Assembly (NCBI RefSeq): GCF_016902345.1
Contig: NZ_JACJLR010000006.1
Span: 1 to 64,000 of the forward strand
Origin: Mediterraneibacter glycyrrhizinilyticus
GTDB taxonomy: Bacteria; Bacillota; Clostridia; Lachnospirales; Lachnospiraceae
Direction of reading: 5' to 3'
DNA: 64,000 nucleotides
Below the pieces are notes generated by a model, which searched no databases, was not told where the DNA came from, and saw only the letters and a program-made list of their open reading frames with translations. Below, piece by piece: positions 52,452-61,440 of this stretch (the first letter of the stretch is position 1; each line of letters starts with the position of its first letter). The position numbers were made by a program, and so were the translations under genes.

Positions 52452-55151
52452 ATGAAACACCCTGTATTTATTGACGAATACGGCAGTTTTTCGATAGAAC
52501 AGCCGGAAAATACCAGTTATCTGTACTTTCCCCTTGCTTCGGAAACCGGACTGAAAAGCTCTGTCACTCCTGATCTTGGAGGCGACTCAAAGATCGATCA
52601 GGAGACATTTCTTCTGGAGCCAGTAAGCGCTGAGAACCTTCATAATAACAGGTCGGTCAGAAATTTCTGGATCGTATGCGGACCCGGAAAAGTCTTTTCT
52701 GCGGCAGGCGCGTCAGCTGAACAGGAGGCGGCAAAATTTACCCCGGATCAGGATGACAGCAGACTCACGGCAGGATTCATGTGGCACACACTGGAAAGAG
52801 TTTCCCGTTCCTGTTCTGTCAGCGCCCGAGTCACTTCATTTATCCCCGTGGAGGAAAACGCGGAGATCATGTACATCACCATCCGGAATCTTGCCGATAC
52901 GCCTCAGGAACTGACTCCGTATGCAGCAATTCCGATTTACGGGCGGAGTGCGGATAATATCCGGGACCACCGGAATGTAACTTCCATGCTGCACCGGATA
53001 TGGTCCACAGCAGACGGAGTCCTTGTCCGCCCGACCATGTCCTTTGACGAGAGAGGTCACCGGCCGAACCAAAGAATCTACTATGTATATGGATGTGGAG
53101 GCAGCGGCCAGACTCCGGAAAGCTTCTATCCTACCGTAGAGGATTTTCTCGGCGAAGGAGGATCCTACACGCATCCCCGCGCTGTATATGAAGACTATCC
53201 AGGAGTGCCGGCTCAGTCTCACGCTGCCGGCAGAGAGGCAATGGGGGCTTTCCGTTTTCCGGAGATCCTGCTAGATCCCGGGGAAGAAGCAGAATATATC
53301 CTTCTTCTGGGCGTGGAAGACAGCGTAGACGCCATTACTGAAGTGTTTGAGAAATATAATACTGCGGATAAGGTACGATCTGCACTTGAGAGGACCAGAA
53401 CTTACTGGAGAGAGAAAGTAAATACCGGATTCTCCACAGGAAACACCGATCTCGACTGTTTTATGAAATGGGTCTGCTTCCAGCCCTTCCTACGCCGCCT
53501 GTTTGGCTGCTCTTTCCTGCCTCACCACGATTACGGACGAGGCGGACGAGGCTGGCGTGATCTGTGGCAGGACTGCCTGTCTCTCCTCCTCATGGATCCC
53601 GACGGAGTAGGACAGATGATAGAGAAAAACTTCGGCGGAGTCCGGATCGATGGAACCAACGCCACCATTATCGGAGACGGAGACGGAAGCTTCATCGCAG
53701 ACCGGAACGGCATTGCCAGAGTATGGATGGATCATGCGCTGTGGCCTCAGATGACCACAAAGCTTTATATCGACCAGACAGGAGATATCGATATCCTGAA
53801 CAGACAGGTTCCCTATTTTAAGGACGCCCAGTCATGCAGAGGGACAACGTTCGATCCACTTTGGAATCCCTCCCAGGGAAGTCTTCAGCGCACGGAAGAA
53901 AATGCCGTCTATTCCGGCAGTATTCTGGAACATCTTCTGATCCAGCAGCTGACCGCATTCTATGAAGTCGGAGACCACAATATTTATCGTCTCCGCGGAG
54001 CTGACTGGAATGACGCGTTGGATATGGCCTCTGAGCACGGCGAGAGTGCTGCCTTCACCTATGCCTATACCGGCAATCTGCGGGAGCTTGCCGGTATGAT
54101 CAGGCTTCTTGACAGCGCCTGTGACTCAGGAGAAACAGAGCTCATGGAGGAACTGAAGCCCCTTCTCAGCAGAGATCCCGCACTTTTTGAGAACATAGAC
54201 GCGAAAAAGGAACTCCTCGGCAGATATACGCAGTCCTGCTGCCACCACATCAGCGGGAAAAGATTCCGCGTCAATCTTGCCGAACTCGCTGAGAATCTTG
54301 AGCGGAAAGCTGACTGGCTGACCGGATTTCTCCGCAAACAGGAATGGATCGAGGGGAAAGACGGGGAAGGCTGGTATAACAGCTACTACGACGATCATGG
54401 CCGGGCAGTGGAAGGTTATTTTCCATCCGGGGTCCGTATGATGCTTACTGGCCAGGTCTTCGCCATCATGGGAAATGTTGCCTCCGACCAGCAGATCCGC
54501 AGGATCATAAAGAGTGCGGACCGCTATCTCTACCGGAAAGAAATCGGCGGATACCGTCTTAACACAGACTTCCATGAACTGAAATTCGACATGGGAAGAA
54601 TGTTCGGATTTGCATACGGGGAGAAAGAGAACGGAGCTGTGTTCTCACATATGACCGTCATGTACGCCAACGCCCTGTATCGGCGCGGTTTTGCCAAGGA
54701 GGGCTGGAAGGCGCTCAGGACACTGGCCGGGACTGCTCTTGATTTTGACACAAGCCGCATCTATCCCGGTATCCCGGAATATTTCCGTTCCGACGGACGC
54801 GGAATGTATCACTATCTGACCGGAGCGGCAAGCTGGTTTATGATGACCATGATCACCCAGGCGTTCGGCGTCCGCGGTGAGGCAGGCGATCTGCTCCTCG
54901 CACCGAAGCTGACTGCAGAACAGTTCGACGAACAGGGACGCGCATCGCTCAGCCTTGTCTTTGCCGGGAAAAAACTCGAGATCGTCTACGAAAATGAGGG
55001 GATGAAAGAATACGGAGACTACACTGTCGGCTCTGCATCATGCAGCGGCGCAGAGCTTCAGATAAAAGACAGCTGCTGTGCAGTGATCAGACGCAGTATG
55101 CTCGAAACACTTTCAGACGAATGCCATCGTGTGACTGTAAAACTGATTTAA
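52452..55151 (+). CDS. GH94-like glucoside phosphorylase (possibly laminaribiose/beta-1,3-oligoglucan)
   Basis: An 899-residue cytoplasmic enzyme of the GH94 clan (GH94/GH149/GH161). An N-terminal beta-sandwich (about 1-290) is followed by an (alpha/alpha)6 barrel. Landmarks: GRGGRGWRDLWQDCLSLLL (about 360-378), the catalytic-Asp motif RLRGADWNDALDMASE (about 512-527) and SSCHH-like phosphate-site residues (SCCHHISGKRF). It cleaves a beta-glucoside with phosphate to give glucose-1-phosphate. It is longer than, and only distantly similar to, the cellobiose-phosphorylase-like neighbour; given the GH16 gene of the locus, a beta-1,3 specificity is a reasonable guess but cannot be read from the sequence. 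Start at 52452 after AAAGGAGACG. Confidence 0.8.
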   Translation: MKHPVFIDEYGSFSIEQPENTSYLYFPLASETGLKSSVTPDLGGDSKIDQETFLLEPVSAENLHNNRSVRNFWIVCGPGKVFSAAGASAEQEAAKFTPDQDDSRLTAGFMWHTLERVSRSCSVSARVTSFIPVEENAEIMYITIRNLADTPQELTPYAAIPIYGRSADNIRDHRNVTSMLHRIWSTADGVLVRPTMSFDERGHRPNQRIYYVYGCGGSGQTPESFYPTVEDFLGEGGSYTHPRAVYEDYPGVPAQSHAAGREAMGAFRFPEILLDPGEEAEYILLLGVEDSVDAITEVFEKYNTADKVRSALERTRTYWREKVNTGFSTGNTDLDCFMKWVCFQPFLRRLFGCSFLPHHDYGRGGRGWRDLWQDCLSLLLMDPDGVGQMIEKNFGGVRIDGTNATIIGDGDGSFIADRNGIARVWMDHALWPQMTTKLYIDQTGDIDILNRQVPYFKDAQSCRGTTFDPLWNPSQGSLQRTEENAVYSGSILEHLLIQQLTAFYEVGDHNIYRLRGADWNDALDMASEHGESAAFTYAYTGNLRELAGMIRLLDSACDSGETELMEELKPLLSRDPALFENIDAKKELLGRYTQSCCHHISGKRFRVNLAELAENLERKADWLTGFLRKQEWIEGKDGEGWYNSYYDDHGRAVEGYFPSGVRMMLTGQVFAIMGNVASDQQIRRIIKSADRYLYRKEIGGYRLNTDFHELKFDMGRMFGFAYGEKENGAVFSHMTVMYANALYRRGFAKEGWKALRTLAGTALDFDTSRIYPGIPEYFRSDGRGMYHYLTGAASWFMMTMITQAFGVRGEAGDLLLAPKLTAEQFDEQGRASLSLVFAGKKLEIVYENEGMKEYGDYTVGSASCSGAELQIKDSCCAVIRRSMLETLSDECHRVTVKLI

Positions 55152-55178
55152 ACCAACTGAAAGGACAGGTATAACATT

Positions 55179-57590
55179 ATGAGATATGGATATTTTGACG
55201 ACGCAGCAAGAGAATATGTGATCGATCGTCCGGACACTCCGTCTCCCTGGGTAAATTATCTGGGATCACCGGAGTACGGGGCGATCATCTCCAACAATGC
55301 AGGAGGATACAGCTTTGCCAGATCAGGCGCGAACGGACGCATCCTTCGTTATATTTTCAACCAGTTTGACCAGCCCGGACGCTATATTTATATCCGGGAC
55401 AATGATTCCGAAGACTACTGGTCCGCGTCCTGGCAGCCCGTGGGAAAGGATCTTGGATCCTATCAGTCCAGATGCTGCCACGGCATGGGATATACCCGAA
55501 TGCTCGCAGACTACAGCGGGATACATTCCGAAGCGGACTACTATGTTCCGCTTGGCAGATCTTATGAAGTCTGGGCGCTTACCGTATCCAATCACTCAGA
55601 CCACGAGCGCAGTCTGACGCTTACCGGATATGCGGAATTTACAAATCACAGCAACTATGAGCAGGATCAGGTAAATCTTCAGTACTCTCTGTTCATCACC
55701 CGCACTCTGTTCGAGAAAAACCGGATCACACAGCAGATCCACGGCAATCTTGACGCTCTCAAAGAAGATGAAGAGGTGGATGATAAGAAGGTGACAGAAC
55801 GCTTCTTCGGACTTGCCGGAGCGGAAGTCTCCTCCTTCTGCGGAGATAAAGACGCCTTTCTCGGAAAATACCACGGATACGGCAGTCCACAGGGCGTGAT
55901 CAGCGGCGATCTTGGAAACATAACAAGCTACAATGAAAATTCCTGCGGGGCGCTCTCCTGTAACGTCACACTTACTCCCGGAGAGTCCAAGACCGTGCTG
56001 TTCCTCCTTGGAATGAAACCGTCCGCTGAAGCCGCCTCCATAATCGATTCCTACGGTGATCCTGCCACACTTGTAAAACAGGAAATCGACGAACTGAAAA
56101 ATGACTGGTATTCTAAGCTGGACCACCTGAAAATCAGCACACCGGACTCTGCATTTAATACCATGATCAACACCTGGAATGCTTATAACTGCTTTATCAC
56201 CTTCGTATGGTCAAGGGCCGCTTCCTTCGTGTACTGCGGACTCCGGAACGGCTACGGATACCGCGATACCGTACAGGATATCCAGGGGATCATCCATCTA
56301 GCTCCGGAAATGGCATGCGAGAAGATCCGCTTCATGCTTTCTGCTCAGGTGGACAATGGCGGCGGACTTCCTCTTGTAAAGTTCACCCATGATCCTGGGA
56401 ATGAGGATACTCCCGATGATGCATCCTATGTACAGGAGACCGGACATCCGGCGTACCGCGCGGACGACGCGCTCTGGCTGTTCCCGACAGTCTATAAATA
56501 CATCGCCGAGACTGGAAACACTGCGTTCCTTGACGAAGTTATTCCATTTGCCAATAAAGATGAGGGAACTGTCTACGAACATCTGAAACGCGCTATACAG
56601 TTTTCTTTTGACCATCTCGGTCCACACGGCATGCCGGCAGGACTGTACGCAGACTGGAACGACTGTCTGCGCCTGGGAGCTGAGGGTGAATCCTCCTTCG
56701 TCGCCCTCCAGTTCTACTATGCGATGACAATACTGAAAAAATTTGCAGCTTATAAAAAAGACAATGACTATATCTGTTATCTGGATCAAAAGCAGGATGA
56801 AATTGGTAGAAAGATCCAGGAACTCTGCTGGGACAACGACCGCTTCATCAGAGGATATACCGAAACCGGAGAACGAATCGGCGCCGCTTCAGATCCCGAA
56901 GCAAACATGTGGCTGAATCCGCAGAGCTGGGCTGTGATCAGCGGTCTCGCAACAAAAGAGCAGACTGATGCCGCCCTGGAAAATGTATACAAGAGACTTA
57001 ACACAGAATACGGGGCTGTGCTGATGGATCCGCCTTATCATGCGCACGCCTTTGATGGCGCTCTTGCGGTGATCTACAATCAGGGGACAAAAGAGAACTC
57101 AGGAATTTTCTCCCAGTCTCAGGGCTGGCTGATCCTGGCAGAAGCTCTCAGCGGACACGGTGAACGCGCATTTAAATACTTTACCGAAAACGCTCCTTCC
57201 GCTCAGAATGACCGGGCTGAAATTCGTCAGCTCGAGCCTTACTGCTACGGTCAGTTTACAGAGGGACCGGCAAGCAGCCATTTCGGCCGTTCGCACGTCC
57301 ACTGGCTTACCGGAACTGCCTCAACTATAATGGTCGGATGCGTGGAAGGTATCCTCGGACTCCGTCCCGATCTCGGCGGTATCTGGATCGCGCCTGCGGT
57401 TCCCGGAAGCTGGGATTCCTTTGAAATCGAAAAAGATTTCCGCGGAAAACGCCTTCACATCCGCGTTGAGAATCCGGATCGCCGCGAATCAGGATATACT
57501 TCGTTAACTCTGAATGGAAAAGAACTTCCGGATAATTACATACCGGAAGAGCTTCTCGCTGAGGAAAATGAAATTGTCCTGACCATGTGA
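55179..57590 (+). CDS. cbp: GH94 cellobiose phosphorylase-like enzyme
   Basis: An 803-residue enzyme of the cellobiose phosphorylase type (usual length about 810). MRYGYFDDAAREYVIDRPDTP is the typical N terminus; then CCHGMGYTRM, the GYRDTVQDIQG stretch, the catalytic-Asp motif YADWNDCLRLGAEGESS (about 488-504) and SGIFSQSQGW and HWLTGTASTI near the phosphate site. It splits cellobiose with phosphate into glucose-1-phosphate and glucose in the cytoplasm. It lies 27 bases downstream of the other phosphorylase in one operon. Together, one for beta-1,4 and perhaps one for beta-1,3 linkages would suit degradation of mixed-linkage glucan. Confidence 0.92.
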   Translation: MRYGYFDDAAREYVIDRPDTPSPWVNYLGSPEYGAIISNNAGGYSFARSGANGRILRYIFNQFDQPGRYIYIRDNDSEDYWSASWQPVGKDLGSYQSRCCHGMGYTRMLADYSGIHSEADYYVPLGRSYEVWALTVSNHSDHERSLTLTGYAEFTNHSNYEQDQVNLQYSLFITRTLFEKNRITQQIHGNLDALKEDEEVDDKKVTERFFGLAGAEVSSFCGDKDAFLGKYHGYGSPQGVISGDLGNITSYNENSCGALSCNVTLTPGESKTVLFLLGMKPSAEAASIIDSYGDPATLVKQEIDELKNDWYSKLDHLKISTPDSAFNTMINTWNAYNCFITFVWSRAASFVYCGLRNGYGYRDTVQDIQGIIHLAPEMACEKIRFMLSAQVDNGGGLPLVKFTHDPGNEDTPDDASYVQETGHPAYRADDALWLFPTVYKYIAETGNTAFLDEVIPFANKDEGTVYEHLKRAIQFSFDHLGPHGMPAGLYADWNDCLRLGAEGESSFVALQFYYAMTILKKFAAYKKDNDYICYLDQKQDEIGRKIQELCWDNDRFIRGYTETGERIGAASDPEANMWLNPQSWAVISGLATKEQTDAALENVYKRLNTEYGAVLMDPPYHAHAFDGALAVIYNQGTKENSGIFSQSQGWLILAEALSGHGERAFKYFTENAPSAQNDRAEIRQLEPYCYGQFTEGPASSHFGRSHVHWLTGTASTIMVGCVEGILGLRPDLGGIWIAPAVPGSWDSFEIEKDFRGKRLHIRVENPDRRESGYTSLTLNGKELPDNYIPEELLAEENEIVLTM

Positions 57591-57631
57591 TCATCCGCGG
57601 CATAGTTCATCTCCTTTGTACTTGTCAGTAT

Positions 57632-57700
57632 GTGCGCCCGCCGGGCGCACAGCAAAGCGCGGGATACAGTCCGTATCATGACTGTATCCCGCACTTTGCT
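57632..57700. terminator. Two hairpins between the GH94 and AraC genes
   Basis: GTGCGCCC-gcc-GGGCGCAC (57632-57650) is followed by a long stem, AGCAAAGCGCGGGATACAGT (57651-57670) pairing with 57678-57700 (one small mismatch). The second serves both convergent genes; TTTTTTTT follows 11 bases later on the plus strand. Confidence 0.8.
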
Positions 57701-57701
57701 T

Positions 57702-58508
57702 TCATGAATATTTTTTTTCAGAATCATCTGTTCCGTCTCCGCCGAAATGTTTGCCGACAGGATCAATATCCCACTGAACCATATAATATTCATCCCGGTA
57801 TTTCTTCGGAGTCATTCCGACCACCTCGCGAAACTGCTGTATAAAATGGCTCTGGGAAGAAAAAGAAAGTCTGTTGGCAATATCGATCATGGAATAATCG
57901 CTGAACCTGAGCAGATTCTTTGCCATATCAATCTTCTGGCTCCGTATATATGCGCTTACTGACACGCCGGTCTCCTTCTTAAAAAGCCTGGAAAGATATC
58001 CTGAAGATACGCCCAGCTCATCTGCCAGATCCTCGATCGTAATTCTTTCTTTTATATGAGAATAGATGTATTCCTTGCAGGCATTGATATGTTTTGAATT
58101 GGTATCGCTGCGATTATATTTTCTCATCTTCTCTGTATAATCCATCACCATTTCGTCATGAAGCCTGTGGACTTCTTCTTCGGTGTGAATATCATCCAGC
58201 TTCTGAATATAGAAGTCGCTGAGCCGAAATGCCTGCTCCAGCTCCATCCCGCTCTGCCTGCACAGGCGCGCGATCATCGCAGTTGTGATCACAAAGTGAT
58301 ATTTCAGATTAACTACCGGATCTCTTGAAAGAATCCCGACGCCTTTCTCTTCAACAAAACGCCCCTGTTCACAGTTTTTTCTTACTGTATCAAGATCCCC
58401 GCCTGCCACTGCCCTATAGAACAGAAATTCTTCTATTGGCTCCCGGTGTTCAATCTCATCAATGTCATCTTCTGCCTCTAACAGGAACCATTCATCTTTG
58501 TAGCTCAT
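57702..58508 (-). CDS. AraC-family regulator of the beta-glucan locus
   Basis: A 268-residue protein with an AraC DNA-binding domain at the C terminus: RITIEDLADELGVSSGYLSRLFKKETGVSVSAYIRSQKI (about residues 155-193) and YSMIDIANRLSFSSQSHFIQQFREVVGMTPKKYRDEY. The N-terminal 140 residues are acidic and helical without a recognisable sugar-binding cupin. Because it adjoins the GH94 genes and the divergent promoters at 52208-52451 lack -35 boxes, it is the best candidate activator of both operons. The start at 58508 follows AAAAGGGG. Confidence 0.85.
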   Translation of the reverse strand: MSYKDEWFLLEAEDDIDEIEHREPIEEFLFYRAVAGGDLDTVRKNCEQGRFVEEKGVGILSRDPVVNLKYHFVITTAMIARLCRQSGMELEQAFRLSDFYIQKLDDIHTEEEVHRLHDEMVMDYTEKMRKYNRSDTNSKHINACKEYIYSHIKERITIEDLADELGVSSGYLSRLFKKETGVSVSAYIRSQKIDMAKNLLRFSDYSMIDIANRLSFSSQSHFIQQFREVVGMTPKKYRDEYYMVQWDIDPVGKHFGGDGTDDSEKKYS

Positions 58509-58674
58509 ACATTTACCCCTTTTCTATTGCAGGTACTTTATTTTGAATGCTTCAGGGAATTCAGAATCTTCGCATTCGTTTCTCTGCTTTCTCCTGCCCC
58601 AGGCATCCTGATATATATAATTAATATTATCACATTCCAGACAGGCGTACCAGAAAAATACTTCTATTATTGGT

Positions 58675-58703
58675 TTGAAAATCACAGCGCAAAGTAATAT
58701 ACT
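58675..58703 (+). promoter_or_regulatory. thiC promoter
   Basis: TTGAAA (58675-58680), 17-bp spacer, TATACT (58698-58703); transcription would start about 20 bases before the TPP aptamer. Confidence 0.8.
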
Positions 58704-58730
58704 ATTATTGATCAGAAAACTTAAGACCAT

Positions 58731-58859
58731 CACGGGGAGCTGGCTGGAGCCGGCTGAGAGGAGGCTGTATCGTCTCGACCCGCAACCTGATTTGGATAAT
58801 GCCAACGTAGGGATGTATACCGAGCAGATCGGGAGATGCCCCTTCGCATCTCTTTTTTT
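58731..58859 (+). promoter_or_regulatory. TPP riboswitch with terminator
   Basis: The THI-box elements are clear: GGGGAGC, GGCTGAGAGG, GACCC, AACCTGATTTGGATAATGCC and AACGTAGGGA (58734-58813). Then GAGATGC-cccttc-GCATCTC followed by seven T (58833-58858) forms the terminator, so thiamine pyrophosphate should switch off transcription of thiC. Confidence 0.95.
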
Positions 58860-59045
58860 ATTCTGCAGACGGAGAATCCTGCCAAGCAGGATTCTTTTTG
58901 TTTCTTCCCGGGATTTTCCATTTTTTCTCTTCTGTTTTCTTTTCATGATAGAACGGCAGGCTGGGGGCACCACTTTCTGCCGCTATAATCCGGCTGCAGA
59001 CAAGATGCAGCCCGACGATCACCATAAAAAATGGAGGTACCACAG

Positions 59046-60356
59046 ATGGAAAACTACACAACGCAAATGGATGCTGCCCGCAGGGGCATCGTGACTCCAC
59101 AGATCCGAACTGTCGCAGAGAAAGAGCACATGCCTGTAGAAAAGCTGATGCAGCTCGTGGCAGAAGGAAAGGTGGCGATCTGCGCCAACAAACGGCACAC
59201 CTGCCTGGACCCGGAGGGCGTGGGAAGTATGCTGCGCACCAAGGTCAACGTCAATCTCGGCGTGTCAAGAGACTGCAAAGATTATGATATTGAGATGCAG
59301 AAGGTGATGAGCGCCGTCGATCTCGGCGCGGAGGCGATCATGGACCTCTCCAGCCACGGGAACACACAGCCCTTCCGCCAGAAGCTGACAAAAGAATGTC
59401 CGGTCATGATCGGCACCGTCCCGGTCTATGACAGCGTGATCCACTACCAGCGGGATCTCGCCACACTCACTGCAAAAGACTTTATCGACGTCGTCCGCCT
59501 CCACGCAGAGGACGGGGTGGACTTTGTGACGCTCCACTGCGGAATCACCCGCAAGACGATCGAGCAGATCAAAAAACATAAAAGAAAAATGAACATCGTC
59601 AGCCGGGGAGGAAGCCTTGTGTTTGCCTGGATGAGCATGACCGGCGAAGAGAATCCGTTCTATGAATATTTCGATGAGATCCTCGATATCTGCGAGGAAT
59701 ATGATGTGACAATCTCCCTCGGAGACGCCTGCCGTCCCGGATGTCTGGCGGACGCCACAGACGTTTGCCAGATCGAGGAACTGGTCCGCCTGGGCGAGCT
59801 GACAAAACGCGCCTGGGACCACAATGTACAGGTCATGGTGGAAGGTCCCGGACATGTGCCGCTGGATCAGGTTGCCGCCAACATGGAAGTCCAGAAGAGC
59901 ATCTGCATGGGAGCGCCCTTCTACGTGCTCGGACCTCTCGTGACAGATATCGCTCCAGGCTATGACCATATCACAGCAGCCATCGGCGGGGCTGTCGCAG
60001 CGATGAGCGGCGCGGCTTTCCTCTGCTATGTGACTCCGGCAGAGCATCTTGCTCTTCCCAATGTAGAGGACGTCAAGCAGGGGATCATCGCCTCCAAGAT
60101 CGCAGCCCATGCGGCGGATATCGCCAAAGGAATCCCGGGCGCCCGGGATATCGACGACCGGATGGCGGACGCGAGAAGAAATCTGGACTGGGATGCCCAG
60201 TTTGAATGTGCCCTGGATCCGGAGACAGCCAAAGCGATCCGGGACAGCAGGAGCCCCGAGGACGACCACAGCGACACCTGCAGCATGTGCGGTAAATTCT
60301 GCGCGGTGCGGAGTATGAACAAAGCGCTGGCGGGAGAATATATCGATATTCTGTGA
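59046..60356 (+). CDS. thiC: Phosphomethylpyrimidine synthase
   Basis: A 436-residue radical-SAM enzyme that turns aminoimidazole ribotide into HMP phosphate for thiamine synthesis. The C-terminal [11 protein letters not shown] is the CxxCxxxxC iron-sulfur motif (about residues 415-425); the core contains [17 protein letters not shown] and [22 protein letters not shown], both typical of ThiC. This is the short bacterial form without the N-terminal extension. Start at 59046, eight bases after GGAGG. It is the only thiamine gene in the window and is followed by a terminator. Confidence 0.97.
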   Translation: MENYTTQMDAARRGIVTPQIRTVAEKEHMPVEKLMQLVAEGKVAICANKRHTCLDPEGVGSMLRTKVNVNLGVSRDCKDYDIEMQKVMSAVDLGAEAIMDLSSHGNTQPFRQKLTKECPVMIGTVPVYDSVIHYQRDLATLTAKDFIDVVRLHAEDGVDFVTLHCGITRKTIEQIKKHKRKMNIVSRGGSLVFAWMSMTGEENPFYEYFDEILDICEEYDVTISLGDACRPGCLADATDVCQIEELVRLGELTKRAWDHNVQVMVEGPGHVPLDQVAANMEVQKSICMGAPFYVLGPLVTDIAPGYDHITAAIGGAVAAMSGAAFLCYVTPAEHLALPNVEDVKQGIIASKIAAHAADIAKGIPGARDIDDRMADARRNLDWDAQFECALDPETAKAIRDSRSPEDDHSDTCSMCGKFCAVRSMNKALAGEYIDIL

Positions 60357-60376
60357 TCCGATTTTCTTACATAACA

Positions 60377-60418
60377 AAGAGCAGAGATTTCCCAAAATTC
60401 AGGGAGATCTCTGCTCTT
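60377..60418. terminator. Terminator between thiC and the LemA-like gene
   Basis: AAGAGCAGAGAT (60377-60388) pairs with ATCTCTGCTCTT, with a further TCCC/GGGA pairing inside; convergent position. Confidence 0.75.
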
Positions 60419-60464
60419 CTCACATTCCTCTTATTCACTTTACTTCCTGTTAATTTCCTTTAGA

Positions 60465-61082
60465 TCAGGATTCGGAATTCTGATAGTATTCCAGCGGTTC
60501 CATTTTAAACATTCCGCGGAAGACAGAGATCGGAAAACTTTTTATCCCGGCATTGTATCTCTGCGCACATTCATTGTACTCCAGTTTTACGTTCAGGATC
60601 CTGTCATTGTCTTTTGCGATCTCATCAAACATCTTCATGATATCCTCATCGGAGCGCAGGACCGGATATGTACTGAGACTGGTCCTGATATCTTTCAGCG
60701 TCTTTACGTGTCTGTACTTTTTCGCATCGTCCTCGCTGATCTTGAGATATACATCATTTTCATGCTCCATGTGTCTGTACATCAGAGAATCCATCTGAAG
60801 GATCACATTCTCCATCCTCTCCTGGATTGCAGTCACATTGCTCTTCATCGCTCCGGCGCGCTCATACAGTTTGTGCAGGCCGCTCTTTTCAACAGAGATT
60901 CCTCCCGCCAGTGTGATAACAATTCCGAGTATATACCCTGTCGCAATGCACCATCCGGACACTTCCTCGTTATTGGGCTCTGCGATCAGACTCACGATAA
61001 CCCCCAGAAATGTTCCCAGGACAAATATGACCAGCACATACAGCAGAAGCTTTACTGCAAAAGGCAGCTTTTGAAGCCACAT
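60465..61082 (-). CDS. LemA-like membrane protein
   Basis: About 205 residues. Two membrane segments (LLLYVLVIFVLGTFLGVIVSLI, about 11-32, and CIATGYILGIVITLAGGISV, about 45-64) are followed by a long helical region and a C-terminal stretch with the LemA pattern: LEYNECAQRYNAGIKSFPISVFRGMF (about 167-192). LemA proteins are surface or membrane helical bundles of unclear role. The double N-terminal membrane anchor is unusual, since LemA usually has one. Start at 61082, since AGAGGGGG lies seven bases before it. Confidence 0.65.
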   Translation of the reverse strand: MWLQKLPFAVKLLLYVLVIFVLGTFLGVIVSLIAEPNNEEVSGWCIATGYILGIVITLAGGISVEKSGLHKLYERAGAMKSNVTAIQERMENVILQMDSLMYRHMEHENDVYLKISEDDAKKYRHVKTLKDIRTSLSTYPVLRSDEDIMKMFDEIAKDNDRILNVKLEYNECAQRYNAGIKSFPISVFRGMFKMEPLEYYQNSES

Positions 61083-61257
61083 AAAAAATCCCCCTCTCAT
61101 TTTTATAACTATGTTGAGTATACCATACTTTTGCTGTAAAAGAATACAGGAAGGAGAATTTTTATTAACGGTGCTGCCGACGTTTGTTTTATTTTTTCGG
61201 TATTCTGCAAATATCGTGCAGATAAAAAGTTCTCTTCTCAGTCAGGATACTGAATTA

Positions 61258-61440
61258 AAAATTCTTCTTTAGTAACTTGTTGTCCTTTTCTTCATATCCT
61301 TCTTCAAAATGACGATCAATGTACTCTTTATAGACCGGGCACAGGTCATATCCTTTATACGATGCATAATCAAACCATGTAAAATGATTGATCCCCAGTA
61401 CATTTATATGAATGTCCACATTAATTAAAGCTCTTGTCAG
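61258..61440 (-). pseudogene. Fragment of a GH4 glycosidase gene
   Basis: Read on the minus strand, an open stretch gives VLGINHFTWFDYASYKGYDL, continuing with CPVYKEYIDRHFEEGYEEKD, then leaves the pattern and stops at 61258-61260. The GINHFTW motif is the family 4 (NAD-dependent) glycosidase signature that includes a metal-ligand His. No start or remaining domains are found; its upstream end runs into the transposase gene on the other strand. It is a remnant, probably cut by insertion of the transposon. Confidence 0.7.

Noticed and set aside
58524-58973. 149-codon minus-strand frame across the TPP riboswitch
   Set aside because: The region is fully explained by the plus-strand promoter, aptamer and terminator.
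59265-60395. 376-codon minus-strand frame opposite thiC
   Set aside because: It mirrors the conserved thiC codons; His/Asp-rich antisense translation is typical of such shadows.
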